64,000 bases of DNA from Bacteroidales bacterium (GTDB lineage Bacteria > Bacteroidota > Bacteroidia > Bacteroidales > UBA10428): contig JAFGVA010000121.1 of NCBI GenBank assembly GCA_016938235.1, forward strand, positions 1 to 64,000, read 5' to 3'. Under the pieces are notes generated by a model. The model had not been told where the DNA came from and ran no database searches. It worked only from the letters and a program-made list of their open reading frames with translations. Shown one piece after another: positions 18,112 to 26,810 of the stretch; position 1 is the first letter of the stretch; every line of letters begins with the position of its first letter. The position numbers and the translations under genes were made by a program.

Positions 18112-19674
18112 TTATTTTGTTTCAAAATAAATTTCTTCGCCTGTTTTATCGAAAAAATGAAATTCCAGGAAGTCATATGAACTAATGGCAGTAATACCAA
18201 TATTTACTCCATACTTACGCTTCCATTTTTTTCTAATGTTACTTATTAATCCTTTATTAATATATGCAGCAATAAAAGGATGAACTCTAATGGTTATTTT
18301 TTTATTACTACCTTGTTCTAATAAGTCAGCGAGATGGCTTTCTATTCGTTCTATAATCAGAACACTTGGAGAAATCTCGCCTGTTCCTTCACAAGTAGGG
18401 CATGTTTCGCGTGTGTTTATATGCATTTCGGGGCGTACGCGCTGCCTTGTAATCTGCATCAAACCAAATCGACTCAGAGGAAGTATTGAGTGCTTTGTTC
18501 TGTCACCTTCCATGGCATCCTTCATACGCTCAAAAACCTTGTTTTTATTATCCAGGTTTTGCATATCAATGAAGTCGATGACAATAATGCCTCCCATATC
18601 TCTAAGTCTGAGCTGACGGGCAATTTCATCGCAGGCTGCAAGATTTACCTCTAAGGCTGTTGATTCCTGGTTGTTAACATTTTTTGCGCGATTTCCGCTG
18701 TTAACATCAATAACATGCAAAGCTTCTGTATGCTCTACAATGAGATATGCTCCGCTTTTAAACGAGACTGTTTTACCGAAAGAAGCTTTAATTTGTTTTA
18801 AAACGTCGAACTTTTCAAAAATTGGCGTATTGCCTGTATACAGGTTAACTATTTTTTCTTTTTCAGGAGCAATAGTATTTATATACTCTTTTATCTCCCG
18901 GTGCAAAGACTCATCGTTTATATGAATGTTGTTGAAACTAACACTCAATACATCGCGAAGAATAACGGCAGTACGATTTAGTTCGCTTAAAATAAGACGT
19001 GGAGGTTTGGCATTTCTAATTTTTTCAAAGGATGCTTCCCATTTACGGGTAAGGTTCCTTAATTCTTCATCGAGTGTACGAACCATTTTGCCTTCGGCAA
19101 CTGTACGAACAATAACGCCATAATTGTTAGGCTTTATGCTGTTGATAAGGGTGCGAAGCCTTTTCTTCTCGTCGGTTGATTCTATTTTTTGCGATACAGA
19201 AACTTTATCACTTAAAGGCATTACTACCAGGTGTCGGCCGGCAATAGCAATTTCGGAGGTAAGGCGTGGACCTTTTGTTGATATTGGTTCCTTTGCAATT
19301 TGCACTAACACCAATTGTCCGGTAGCCAGCACGTCATTTATTCTGCCGTTTTTGTCGATATCGGGTTCTTTTCTAAGCTTTTGCATCGAGGGTAATTTTG
19401 TTTTTCTCGACACAGCTATATGAAGAAAATTTTGCAAAGTACGAAACTGAGGCCCTAAATCAAGATAATGAAGAAAGGCATCTTTTTCGTAACCTACATC
19501 AACAAAGGCCGCATTCAGCCCAGGCATGATTTTTTTGACTTTGCCCAGATAAATATCTCCAACTGAGAACTTGGGATTGCTTTTTTCCTTATTTAGTTCA
19601 ACAAGCTTTTTATCTTCGAGGAGAGCAATATCAATCTCATTGGCTTTTACATCAATAACCAGTTCTTTGCTCAC
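18112..19674 (-). CDS. rng: ribonuclease E/G family endoribonuclease
   Basis: A 520-residue RNase G-type enzyme, the length expected for the catalytic core without the RNase E degradosome tail. The S1 RNA-binding region lies in the first ~130 residues (VGDIYLGKVKKIMPGLNAAFVDVG, written here as the two motifs GDIYLGKV and NAAFVDVG). The RNase H-like/DNase I-like core includes HVIDVNSGNRA and GGIIVIDFIDM, whose Asp residues bind Mg. The zinc-link is CPTCEG near 424. It acts in rRNA maturation and mRNA decay. The gene lies downstream of HU and the 29-residue basic protein, separated from them by a strong hairpin. Confidence 0.9.
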   Translation of the reverse strand: MSKELVIDVKANEIDIALLEDKKLVELNKEKSNPKFSVGDIYLGKVKKIMPGLNAAFVDVGYEKDAFLHYLDLGPQFRTLQNFLHIAVSRKTKLPSMQKLRKEPDIDKNGRINDVLATGQLVLVQIAKEPISTKGPRLTSEIAIAGRHLVVMPLSDKVSVSQKIESTDEKKRLRTLINSIKPNNYGVIVRTVAEGKMVRTLDEELRNLTRKWEASFEKIRNAKPPRLILSELNRTAVILRDVLSVSFNNIHINDESLHREIKEYINTIAPEKEKIVNLYTGNTPIFEKFDVLKQIKASFGKTVSFKSGAYLIVEHTEALHVIDVNSGNRAKNVNNQESTALEVNLAACDEIARQLRLRDMGGIIVIDFIDMQNLDNKNKVFERMKDAMEGDRTKHSILPLSRFGLMQITRQRVRPEMHINTRETCPTCEGTGEISPSVLIIERIESHLADLLEQGSNKKITIRVHPFIAAYINKGLISNIRKKWKRKYGVNIGITAISSYDFLEFHFFDKTGEEIYFETK

Positions 19675-19732
19675 AATTTCAAGAAATTATACGTGTAATG
19701 ATGGTTCTTTTTGGGCTAAATAAGAATAGAAG

Positions 19733-19765
19733 AATAAACCTAAAGTATTGCACTTTAGGTTTATT
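19733..19765 (-). terminator. 14-bp perfect hairpin between the COX24-like gene and rng
   Basis: AATAAACCTAAAGT and its exact complement flank the loop ATTGC. The U-tract is weak on either strand. It could end the HU/small-protein transcript or act as a processing site ahead of rng. Confidence 0.6.
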
Positions 19766-19793
19766 ATATAAGTAAGAATTTCTTAAAAAAGGA

Positions 19794-19883
19794 TTACTTC
19801 TTTTTATGTCTGTTTTTTCTCAGACGTTTTTTACGCTTATGCGTAGACATCTTATGTCTTTTTCTTTTTTTACCGCTTGGCAT
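19794..19883 (-). CDS. 29-residue AURKAIP1/COX24-domain basic protein
   Basis: A tiny open frame beginning MPSGKKRKRHKMSTHKRKK and ending NRHKKK, almost wholly Lys, Arg and His. It matches the conserved Bacteroidota small protein annotated AURKAIP1/COX24 domain-containing, related to a mitochondrial small-subunit ribosomal protein and probably ribosome-associated. It lies 27 bases downstream of HU and upstream of rng, a conserved-looking order. The composition and the exact MPSGKKRKRHK start make this a confident call despite its size. The ribosomal role is from family knowledge, not from this sequence. Confidence 0.85.
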   Translation of the reverse strand: MPSGKKRKRHKMSTHKRKKRLRKNRHKKK

Positions 19884-19910
19884 AATATGAATATTTTATA
19901 ACTAAAGAAA

Positions 19911-20195
19911 TTATTTAATGTTGTTTTTTACCTTGCTTACAAACGTTTTAGCCGGCTTGAAAGATGGTATACTATGCTCAGGGATAATAATGGTTGTATT
20001 TTTAGAGATGTTTCTGGCAGTTTTCTGAGCTCTTTTCTTCACAATGAAACTACCAAAGCCTCTTAAGTATACATTTTTTTCTTTGGTAAGAGAATCTTTT
20101 ACTACTTCCATAAATGATTCAACAGTTTTCTGTACTGTTATCTTTTCAATACCTGTGTTTTTCGAAATTTCGTTTACAATATCTGCTTTGGTCAT
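19911..20195 (-). CDS. HU-family DNA-binding protein
   Basis: A 94-residue histone-like protein of the HU/IHF fold. It begins MTKADIVNEISKNTG, then ESFMEVVKDSL, the hallmark YLRGFGSFIVKKR and the DNA-contacting arm with IPEHSIPSFKPAKTF. The arm lacks the plain HU sequence GRNPxTG and has a Bacteroidota variant (ARNISKNTTIIIPEH). It is a nucleoid protein that bends DNA. It is the first gene of the group that includes the 29-residue protein, and is divergent from mutY. Confidence 0.93.
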   Translation of the reverse strand: MTKADIVNEISKNTGIEKITVQKTVESFMEVVKDSLTKEKNVYLRGFGSFIVKKRAQKTARNISKNTTIIIPEHSIPSFKPAKTFVSKVKNNIK

Positions 20196-20248
20196 TTTTT
20201 AAACGCTTTAATTATCAATTAATTACGTATTTTCAAATTTATGAAGTG

Positions 20249-20280
20249 CAAATATATAGTATTTCTATCGATTAAAGAAA
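20249..20280 (-). promoter_or_regulatory. promoter of the HU gene
   Basis: On the minus strand TATATTTG (20249-20256) fits the -7 box TAnnTTTG, with TTTC (20277-20280) 20 bases upstream as a near -33 element. This gives a leader of ~45 bases. Confidence 0.5.
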
Positions 20281-20339
20281 CACTATTTGCGATATTTTGT
20301 TATTTATTTTGAAAATAACTAATTCAACAGCACATACAT

Positions 20340-21386
20340 ATGTTATTTATTCTGTTAAACTGGTATAATAACCATAAAAGGGAATTACCCTGGCGAAACA
20401 CTAAAGATCCTTATAAAATATGGCTTTCTGAGATAATTTTGCAGCAAACGAGGGTAGATCAGGGTCTAGAATATTATAATAGATTTGTTCAAAGGTTTCC
20501 GAGTGTTTCAAGTCTGGCAAGCGCTGAGTTGGAGGAGATTTTTTTACTGTGGCAGGGATTGGGATATTATTCTAGAGCAAGAAATTTGCATGTAGCGGCA
20601 AAACAAATTGTTGTAGATTTTAATGGAGAATTTCCCGGTAATTCTATTCTTCTTAAAAAATTAAAAGGAGTAGGCGATTATACCGCAGCTGCTGTAGCGT
20701 CGTTTGCGTTTGGTGAGGCTATTCCGGTAGTAGATGGAAATGTTTTCAGGGTATTGTCAAGGCTTTATGCCAATGAAACAGCTATAGACACTGCAAAAGG
20801 GAAAATAGTATTTACTGAACTGGCAGATAAGACTCTGAATAAAAAACAACCCGACATTCATAACCAGGCAATGATGGAGCTGGGCGCATTGGTTTGTTTA
20901 CCAAAATCACCCAAGTGCCCGATATGTCCTCTTCAGGATATTTGCGAGGCTTGTAAACTTGGCATTCAGGAAAAGCTGCCGGTTAAAAAAGGAAAAGTTA
21001 AGCAGAGAAACAGGTATTTTACATTTTATATAATTAAATACAGGGATCAACTATTAATTGAAAAAAGAACTGGAAATGACATATGGCAAGGACTTTATCA
21101 GTTTCCAATGATTGAAAGCTCACAACCTTTTTCAGATACCGAAATGATTCAAAAAGCAGAGGATCTTATACATTCTCCCGCAAAAGTTAATAGAAAGATT
21201 TTGTGTATTTCTGATTCAATAAAGCATGTGTTGTCGCACCAGGTAATTTTTGCAAAGTTTGTTCACCTTGAGTATTTCGAACCATTAAAAACTAGCCATA
21301 AACAAATCGTGATCGATCAAAAGAACATTATTGACTTTGCTTTTCCAAGACTGATTACCAGGTATTTGGAGAAAAAAATAAACTGA
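20340..21386 (+). CDS. mutY: A/G-specific adenine DNA glycosylase
   Basis: A 348-residue base-excision-repair enzyme that removes A mispaired with 8-oxoG or G. The catalytic Glu is E31 (SEIILQQT), the helix-hairpin-helix is LKGVGDYTAAAVASFAFG, and the catalytic Asp is D132 (VDGNVFRVLSR). The [4Fe-4S] ligands have the exact MutY spacing C186-x6-C193-x2-C196-x5-C202. The C-terminal NUDIX-like domain (~225-345) has WQGLYQFPMIE and HVLSHQ, which recognise 8-oxoG. It is complete, near the usual 350 residues, and transcribed divergently from HU. Confidence 0.95.
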   Translation: MLFILLNWYNNHKRELPWRNTKDPYKIWLSEIILQQTRVDQGLEYYNRFVQRFPSVSSLASAELEEIFLLWQGLGYYSRARNLHVAAKQIVVDFNGEFPGNSILLKKLKGVGDYTAAAVASFAFGEAIPVVDGNVFRVLSRLYANETAIDTAKGKIVFTELADKTLNKKQPDIHNQAMMELGALVCLPKSPKCPICPLQDICEACKLGIQEKLPVKKGKVKQRNRYFTFYIIKYRDQLLIEKRTGNDIWQGLYQFPMIESSQPFSDTEMIQKAEDLIHSPAKVNRKILCISDSIKHVLSHQVIFAKFVHLEYFEPLKTSHKQIVIDQKNIIDFAFPRLITRYLEKKIN

Positions 21387-21394
21387 AACAGAAA

Positions 21395-21435
21395 ATCTCC
21401 TGTCCTTGATTCGTAATATAAATCAGACAGGAGAT
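21395..21435. terminator. bidirectional terminator between mutY and the esterase-like gene
   Basis: ATCTCCTGTC (21395-21404) pairs perfectly with GACAGGAGAT (21426-21435) between two convergent genes. The loop is ~21 bases and contains a further short TTGATT/AAATCA pairing. Confidence 0.7.
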
Positions 21436-21459
21436 AAGTTCATTTATAACTTAATTCAG

Positions 21460-22692
21460 TTAATCAATTAGGATTTTATGACTTGTACTGTTATTCTGAC
21501 TTTCAATTATCAGAAAATATAAACCTATAGAAAATTCCGAAGTGTTTATGGTTTCCGTTTCCTGTGAAACAGTTTTCTGATAAATAATCTTTCCGTCTAA
21601 AGAAACAAGTTTAAAATTTTCTCCCGGCATTAACCCTGAAAGGTTTAAAACTTCTTTAACCGGGTTTGGATATATCTTACAGGCTTTTTGTTCATTATCC
21701 CTTACAGAACTTACGTATTTATCAACCTTAACATTTACTACCGTTTGTGCAATGGCTGTTCCATCATTTTCGATAAGTTCCACAACAATTTTTACCGTTC
21801 CATTAGCTTTAACAGGAGGTTCAAGCGAAAGCGTTATTTTTTGTGCATCCTCATCGTATACAACCTGTGGGTTTTCAATTATATATTTTTTACTGCTGGT
21901 GGCCATTACATAAAAATCTCGACCCAAAGCATTGGTAACAGTAATTTCTACTTCTTCTGTTTCATTACTTATCATTTCAATATCTTCAACATCACCAAGA
22001 CTAACTGTGCTGGTATCATTCAGGTAATACATACTTTTTATCATGGTTTCATCAAAATCACTAAAATTAAGTGTATGGCCAACATCCGGAACCAGGATAA
22101 AGTTTACATTGGCACCCTTCGATTTCAGGCTATCGAAAGTATTTGTTACAATACTTAACTTTTCGTCATTTGTGCCAATCGATATTACCGTAGGCATATC
22201 AGAACTAAAGTTGTAGATATCCGGATTGGCCGAATTCATCCATGGAGCCCACGGGAATATGCCTTTGAACGGATAGGCATTCTTTAACCCGCTTCTAAGG
22301 GCATATTCTGCATTGCAAGACATTCCATTCAGAAAAACCATAGTTGTATCAATATTGTATATCGACCTGGCAGTATCGACAAGTACATGATAAACTAACG
22401 AATCGGCTGTTGGAACCTGTTCGCCAAAGAAACCGGGACAGGCAATAATCACATTTAAACTATCAGTTAATGGGTCTAAAGCATTTCTGTATTCCTCGGC
22501 ATTTCCTCCGCAATAATGCAGACCTATTATTAAAGAGTAAGACTTTTCCGGTGAATAATCATCGGGAATACTAAAAAGTAATGAATGGCTTGTTCCGTTT
22601 AATACCATGGTAGTATCGACATGGTTTGAACTAAAAGCTGTCGAACTGCAAAATAATGCAATTGAAATAATAATGAATCTGTGTTTCAACAT
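21460..22692 (-). CDS. secreted alpha/beta-hydrolase (esterase-like) with T9SS type A domain
   Basis: A 410-residue secreted protein. I start it at 22692 (MLKHRFIIISIALF) because this gives a clean signal peptide; the frame stays open to 22734. The N-terminal half is an esterase/PHB-depolymerase-type alpha/beta hydrolase: LIIGLHYCGGNAEEY (oxyanion region), a nucleophile elbow GMSCN instead of the usual GxSxG, and a likely catalytic His in VPDVGHTLNF. A beta-sandwich region (~225-325) is followed by a type A sorting domain (YPNPVKEVLNLSGL to the end). The altered elbow leaves activity uncertain. It is probably surface-anchored or released through T9SS. Confidence 0.78.
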   Translation of the reverse strand: MLKHRFIIISIALFCSSTAFSSNHVDTTMVLNGTSHSLLFSIPDDYSPEKSYSLIIGLHYCGGNAEEYRNALDPLTDSLNVIIACPGFFGEQVPTADSLVYHVLVDTARSIYNIDTTMVFLNGMSCNAEYALRSGLKNAYPFKGIFPWAPWMNSANPDIYNFSSDMPTVISIGTNDEKLSIVTNTFDSLKSKGANVNFILVPDVGHTLNFSDFDETMIKSMYYLNDTSTVSLGDVEDIEMISNETEEVEITVTNALGRDFYVMATSSKKYIIENPQVVYDEDAQKITLSLEPPVKANGTVKIVVELIENDGTAIAQTVVNVKVDKYVSSVRDNEQKACKIYPNPVKEVLNLSGLMPGENFKLVSLDGKIIYQKTVSQETETINTSEFSIGLYFLIIESQNNSTSHKILID

Positions 22693-22998
22693 AATAGATA
22701 AGGTTTGAAGTTTACGATTTAGATTGCCAGACAAAAAAACTTCTGTCTGTATTGTTTGACAGGAAAGCTTAAAAGATTACGTATTGTTCTGAAAAAAATT
22801 TAACAAAATTCAATGATTTTTCTTGCTTAATACATCATCTTGCCTTTACTTTATTAATGCTGCTTTTTGTTACGATAATTAATCTGTCAATGTGGAATTA
22901 ATATGAATCAGTTGACAGCTTATAAAACTATAATATTTAGGTATGGTATTGCATTCAGAAAATGTTATTGTATTTTTACAGCAAATATTTAATTAGTA
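22693..22998. other. intergenic region upstream of ssb
   Basis: 306 AT-rich bases between the divergently transcribed esterase-like gene and ssb. It must hold both promoters, but I see no convincing -33/-7 pair, no stable hairpin and no small gene. Confidence 0.4.
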
Positions 22999-23439
22999 AT
23001 GTCAGTAAATAAAGCAATTTTAGTAGGAAACGTTGGAAAAGATCCTGAAATAAGGCATCTTGAAAGTGGAACTCCGGTAGCCAGTTTTCCACTAGCCACT
23101 TCAGAAACTTATACAAACAAAAACGGAGAAAAAGTAACGCAAACAGAATGGCATAATATAGTTATATGGAGAGGGCTTGCTGAGGTTGTTGAAAAATATG
23201 TTAAGAAAGGTACTCAGCTTTATATCGAAGGTCGTATTCGAACCCGTTCGTGGGACGACCGTGAAGGCAATAAACGATATTCTACTGAAATAGTTGGCGA
23301 CGTGATGCAAATGTTGGGAAAACGCGGTGAGGGATCAGTAAGCGATAATGTTCCTAATGGGAATCAGGGCAACCACTCTAATGAATCTGCAGGAGCAGAA
23401 AGTACGGCACCTGAGCCGGAAGATGATTTACCATTCTAG
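22999..23439 (+). CDS. ssb: single-stranded DNA-binding protein
   Basis: A 146-residue SSB. The OB fold occupies ~1-105 (NKAILVGNVGKDPEIRH, TEWHNIVIWRGLAE, GTQLYIEGRIRTRSW). A flexible Gly/Asn/Glu linker leads to the conserved acidic tip EDDLPF that binds repair and replication partners. It lies 21 bases upstream of gldE, so the two may be co-transcribed. MutY two genes upstream makes this a small DNA-maintenance group. Confidence 0.95.
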   Translation: MSVNKAILVGNVGKDPEIRHLESGTPVASFPLATSETYTNKNGEKVTQTEWHNIVIWRGLAEVVEKYVKKGTQLYIEGRIRTRSWDDREGNKRYSTEIVGDVMQMLGKRGEGSVSDNVPNGNQGNHSNESAGAESTAPEPEDDLPF

Positions 23440-23460
23440 TATTCACGAATTTTAATTGTT

Positions 23461-24795
23461 TTGGAAGATTCGGAACCTTACGAGCAAGCAGCAATAATAG
23501 CGCAATCGGTTTTTCAGCCAGAGAATTTTAATTTAAGTGTAATTGCAGGTCTAATATCAATCCTTGTGTTATTAGCTGTCTCAGCACTTGTTTCAGGTAG
23601 CGAAGTAGCTTTTTTCTCTCTCCTTCCGGTTGATTTGGATAAGCTGAGGAATATGAATACCAGGGCTAGCACCCGGGCCGACAGGCTACTGAATCATCCC
23701 GATAAATTACTGGCTACTATTTTAATCACTAATAATTTTGTTAATGTTGGTATTGTAGTTATATCCTCGTTTATCACTTCGGCATTATTTAATTTCACAG
23801 GTCACGAGCTATTAGGCAGATTTATTCAAATTGTTGTAATTACTTTTCTTATTTTATTTTCAAGCGAAGTATTACCCAAAGTCTATGCAAACAGGTTTGC
23901 TCTTAGTTTTGCTTTGTTTACAGCTCCCTGGATTATGGTTTTTTCAAAGGTTTTTCGCCCGGTTTCAGCCATGCTGATACGTTCAACCGGACTTGTTAAC
24001 AGAAGAATGGCCAAGAAGAAACGAGATCTTTCTATGGATGAGTTGTCTGATGCATTAGACCTTACAGAGGTTTCACTTTCCGATGAAAAAAATATACTGA
24101 AAGGAATTGTGAAGTTTGGAAATATATATGTCAGCGAGATAATGCGTTCGCGTCTCGATGTAGTTGCTGTTGATATAAATACCAGTTATGCAGATTTATT
24201 AAAAACCATAAATGAATCAGGATATTCAAGAATCCCTGTTTTTCATGATACTTTTGATGATGTAAGAGGTATTCTTTACATCAAAGATTTGCTTCCTCAC
24301 TTAAATCAGTCTGACAATTATAACTGGAAAGATTTAATTCGACCCTCGTTCTATGTGCCCGAAAGTAAAAAAATTAATGATTTGCTGAAAGAATTCCAGA
24401 CAGAGCACATTCATATGGCAATTGTAGTAGATGAGTATGGAGGTACTTCTGGAATTGTTACCATGGAAGATATACTTGAAGAAATAGTTGGTGAAATATC
24501 AGATGAGTCTGATGCCGAAGAACATTCATATAAACGTATTGACGACAATAATTTTATTTTTGAAGGGAAAGTTCTGCTGAACGACTTTTATAAAATTGCC
24601 CAGGTAGACTACGATGTTTTTGATGATGTAAAAGGCGAAGCTGATACCATTGCCGGCTTAATTCTTGAGTTAAGAGGTGAAATTCCGGGAGAAAAAGACA
24701 AACTCGTTTATAAATATTTTACTTTTGAAATTCTTGAGGTTGACCAACGGAGAATAAAGCAAATAAAGGTTACCTTAAAACGAAAGGAAAAATGA
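23461..24795 (+). CDS. gldE: gliding-motility-associated protein GldE (CNNM/CBS protein)
   Basis: A 444-residue membrane protein with a TTG start. After a short N-terminus come four hydrophobic segments of a DUF21/CNNM domain (~28-200, VSALVSGSEVAFFSL), then two CBS domains (~215-345, ending EYGGTSGIVTMEDILEEIVGEISDE) and a CorC/HlyC transporter-associated domain at the C-terminus. The placement directly before gldD (four bases apart) identifies it as GldE rather than a generic hemolysin/CorC homologue. GldE supports GldD in gliding and type IX secretion in Flavobacterium; in non-gliding Bacteroidota it probably serves the secretion machine. Confidence 0.9.
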   Translation: MEDSEPYEQAAIIAQSVFQPENFNLSVIAGLISILVLLAVSALVSGSEVAFFSLLPVDLDKLRNMNTRASTRADRLLNHPDKLLATILITNNFVNVGIVVISSFITSALFNFTGHELLGRFIQIVVITFLILFSSEVLPKVYANRFALSFALFTAPWIMVFSKVFRPVSAMLIRSTGLVNRRMAKKKRDLSMDELSDALDLTEVSLSDEKNILKGIVKFGNIYVSEIMRSRLDVVAVDINTSYADLLKTINESGYSRIPVFHDTFDDVRGILYIKDLLPHLNQSDNYNWKDLIRPSFYVPESKKINDLLKEFQTEHIHMAIVVDEYGGTSGIVTMEDILEEIVGEISDESDAEEHSYKRIDDNNFIFEGKVLLNDFYKIAQVDYDVFDDVKGEADTIAGLILELRGEIPGEKDKLVYKYFTFEILEVDQRRIKQIKVTLKRKEK

Positions 24796-24799
24796 TAGC

Positions 24800-25372
24800 A
24801 TGAATCGGGGAAGAATAGTGGGGATTTTATTTTTTTTGTTGTTAATAACATCATGTAAGTCCGATCCTGTGCCACGTCCACAAGGATATTTCCGGATTGA
24901 CTTTCCTGAGAAAAAATATGTCCGGTATAATACAGACTGTCCGGTGTCTTTTGAATATCCGGTTTATGCTCAAATCGAAAAAATAAAGAGCGGAGAAGTT
25001 AACAGTTGTTGGTACAATATATCGGTAGCTGAATACAAGGCTAAAATTCATCTGACATACCGGCCTCTTAACAACAAGCTTTCAACCTACAGCGAGGATA
25101 TCAGAAGCATTGTTTACAAACATACACAGATGGCCGATGATATACAGGAATTCCGGATTATTGATAACAAGAGGCATGTTTTCGGAATTATTTACAGAAT
25201 CTCCGGAAACACAGCGTCTTCATTAAGTTTTTATGTTACCGATAGCATAAACCACTTTTTGAGTGGAGCCTTATATTTTTCTGCTGAACCTAATAAAGAT
25301 TCATTAGCTCCGGCTATTAAGTTTTTTGCTGAAGATGTTGTACATTTGACAGAGTCGGTCAATTGGGAATAA
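24800..25372 (+). CDS. gldD: gliding-motility lipoprotein GldD
   Basis: A 190-residue lipoprotein with the lipobox LLITSC (Cys19) and the family start RPQGYFRIDFPEKKY right after it. GldD is required for gliding and T9SS function, with an unknown biochemical role. It is tightly packed between gldE (four bases) and the phosphopantetheinyl transferase gene (nine bases), the usual Bacteroidota order. Length is normal for the family. Confidence 0.92.
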   Translation: MNRGRIVGILFFLLLITSCKSDPVPRPQGYFRIDFPEKKYVRYNTDCPVSFEYPVYAQIEKIKSGEVNSCWYNISVAEYKAKIHLTYRPLNNKLSTYSEDIRSIVYKHTQMADDIQEFRIIDNKRHVFGIIYRISGNTASSLSFYVTDSINHFLSGALYFSAEPNKDSLAPAIKFFAEDVVHLTESVNWE

Positions 25373-25381
25373 GTTTTTTTT

Positions 25382-26014
25382 ATGCCAATAATTTATAACA
25401 AAGTTGTTTACGACGATTGCCAGTTAGGAATCTGGGAAATTGAAGAGTCTTATGAAGAAATGTATTCAAAGATTCACTTCTTCGATGGCGAGATCGAAAA
25501 ACTTAAAAACTATAAAAGCACTGTCAGACAGACCGAATGGTTAAGTGTCAGGCGTTTATTAAGAGAGATGCGTGGAGAGCCAACCCAGATTATTTATAAT
25601 GAACAGAGGAAACCTTTTCTTTTTAATTCAAATTCAAACATCAGTATTTCGCATTCACGAACAATGACAGGTATATTACTCAGTAAAAACCTGAAACTGG
25701 GTTTAGATCTTGAATATATGACCCCAAATATTGAGAAGGTAGCCCATAAGTTTATAAACAACGATGAATACCTGGTTAATGAAACCGAGCAGAGAAACTT
25801 TCATTTATATATTCACTGGTGCGCCAAAGAGGCTTTGTATAAACTTTGTGATAAGCAGGATATAAACTTCAAAAAGAATATAACCATTGAGCCATTTGAA
25901 CCCGATGAATGTGGTGAAATAATGGGCTGGGTTGACAATAAATTCTGGCACGATAAGTTTTTATTAAGGTACTTCAAGCTAAAAAATTACGCGGTGGTAT
26001 ATTGCACAAAATAA
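25382..26014 (+). CDS. 4'-phosphopantetheinyl transferase superfamily protein
   Basis: A 210-residue Sfp-type enzyme that attaches phosphopantetheine to acyl-carrier-protein domains. The family motifs are present: the SISHSRTMTGILLS strand, the metal-binding Asp/Glu in GLDLEYM, and the signature WCAKEALYKL with the conserved W-x2-KE. It sits within the gldED operon, nine bases after gldD, and its stop nearly touches the next gene. Whether it serves fatty-acid ACP or another carrier cannot be read here; no acpS is in the window. Confidence 0.88.
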   Translation: MPIIYNKVVYDDCQLGIWEIEESYEEMYSKIHFFDGEIEKLKNYKSTVRQTEWLSVRRLLREMRGEPTQIIYNEQRKPFLFNSNSNISISHSRTMTGILLSKNLKLGLDLEYMTPNIEKVAHKFINNDEYLVNETEQRNFHLYIHWCAKEALYKLCDKQDINFKKNITIEPFEPDECGEIMGWVDNKFWHDKFLLRYFKLKNYAVVYCTK

Positions 26015-26016
26015 TT

Positions 26017-26739
26017 ATGACCTGTTACAACAAAATATCGGCGCCCGGCAAAAAAATGGCTATACTCATTGATCCTGACAAGCTTTCGGTTCAGGCAATT
26101 CTTTCAACAGTTTATACTGCTAATGAAGCCGGAGTGCAAATGATACTTGTTGGTGGCAGTTTAATGAGTACGCGTATCGATTCAACCATTGAGATTATTA
26201 AAAAAAACTCTGATATACCCGTAGTTCTTTTTCCCGGCAGCTTAATGCAGTTAAGTGCTAAAGCCGATGCATTATTGTTACTTTCGTTGGTTTCGGGCAG
26301 GAATCCTGAATACCTGATAGGTAACCATGTATTAGCAGCACCCTACATCCGCACAACGAATCTTGAAGTAATTCCTACCGGGTATATATTAATTCAGGGT
26401 GGAAATGTAACCTCGGTAGAATATATTAGCAACACCAGGCCTATTCCTGCAGATAAAAAAGATTTAATTGTTGCTACTGCATTGGCCTCAGAAATGCTTG
26501 GTCATAAACTTATTTATCTTGAAGCAGGAAGTGGAGCAAAGATTCATGTCTCTCTTGATGTTGTTAGTGAGGTAAAAAGAAGAATTTCAATTCCGCTTAT
26601 TGTGGGTGGGGGCATTACCAGCAGTACAATAGCCGACGAAATATTAGAAGCCGGAGCCGATATGATTGTTGTTGGAACGGCAGTAGAAAAGAATGTTGAA
26701 AAGATAAATCAGATGATGGCTGCAATAAAAAATTATTAG
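26017..26739 (+). CDS. geranylgeranylglyceryl/heptaprenylglyceryl phosphate synthase
   Basis: A TIM-barrel prenyltransferase of the GGGPS/PcrB family (~240 residues) that joins a polyprenyl diphosphate to sn-glycerol-1-phosphate, an archaeal-type ether-lipid step found in Bacteroidota group II enzymes. Motifs: AILIDPDK near the N-terminus, VLFPGSLMQLS, GYILIQGG, IYLEAGSGA and the phosphate-binding VGGGI and VVGTAVEKN. I prefer the ATG at 26017, two bases after the upstream stop; a TTG at 26002 would add five residues. It is the last gene of the gldE-gldD-PPTase group. Its product in these bacteria is not well understood. Confidence 0.88.
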   Translation: MTCYNKISAPGKKMAILIDPDKLSVQAILSTVYTANEAGVQMILVGGSLMSTRIDSTIEIIKKNSDIPVVLFPGSLMQLSAKADALLLLSLVSGRNPEYLIGNHVLAAPYIRTTNLEVIPTGYILIQGGNVTSVEYISNTRPIPADKKDLIVATALASEMLGHKLIYLEAGSGAKIHVSLDVVSEVKRRISIPLIVGGGITSSTIADEILEAGADMIVVGTAVEKNVEKINQMMAAIKNY

Positions 26740-26810
26740 TTTATTTTATTCTGGCATATTGTTTGTTTATAGTTTAAAAACTGATTTTATTTATTTGTTG
26801 AAAAAAAATA

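Noticed and set aside
23461..24795. Calling gldE a hemolysin or CorC magnesium/cobalt exporter
   Set aside because: The domain layout is shared, but direct linkage to gldD fixes it as GldE.
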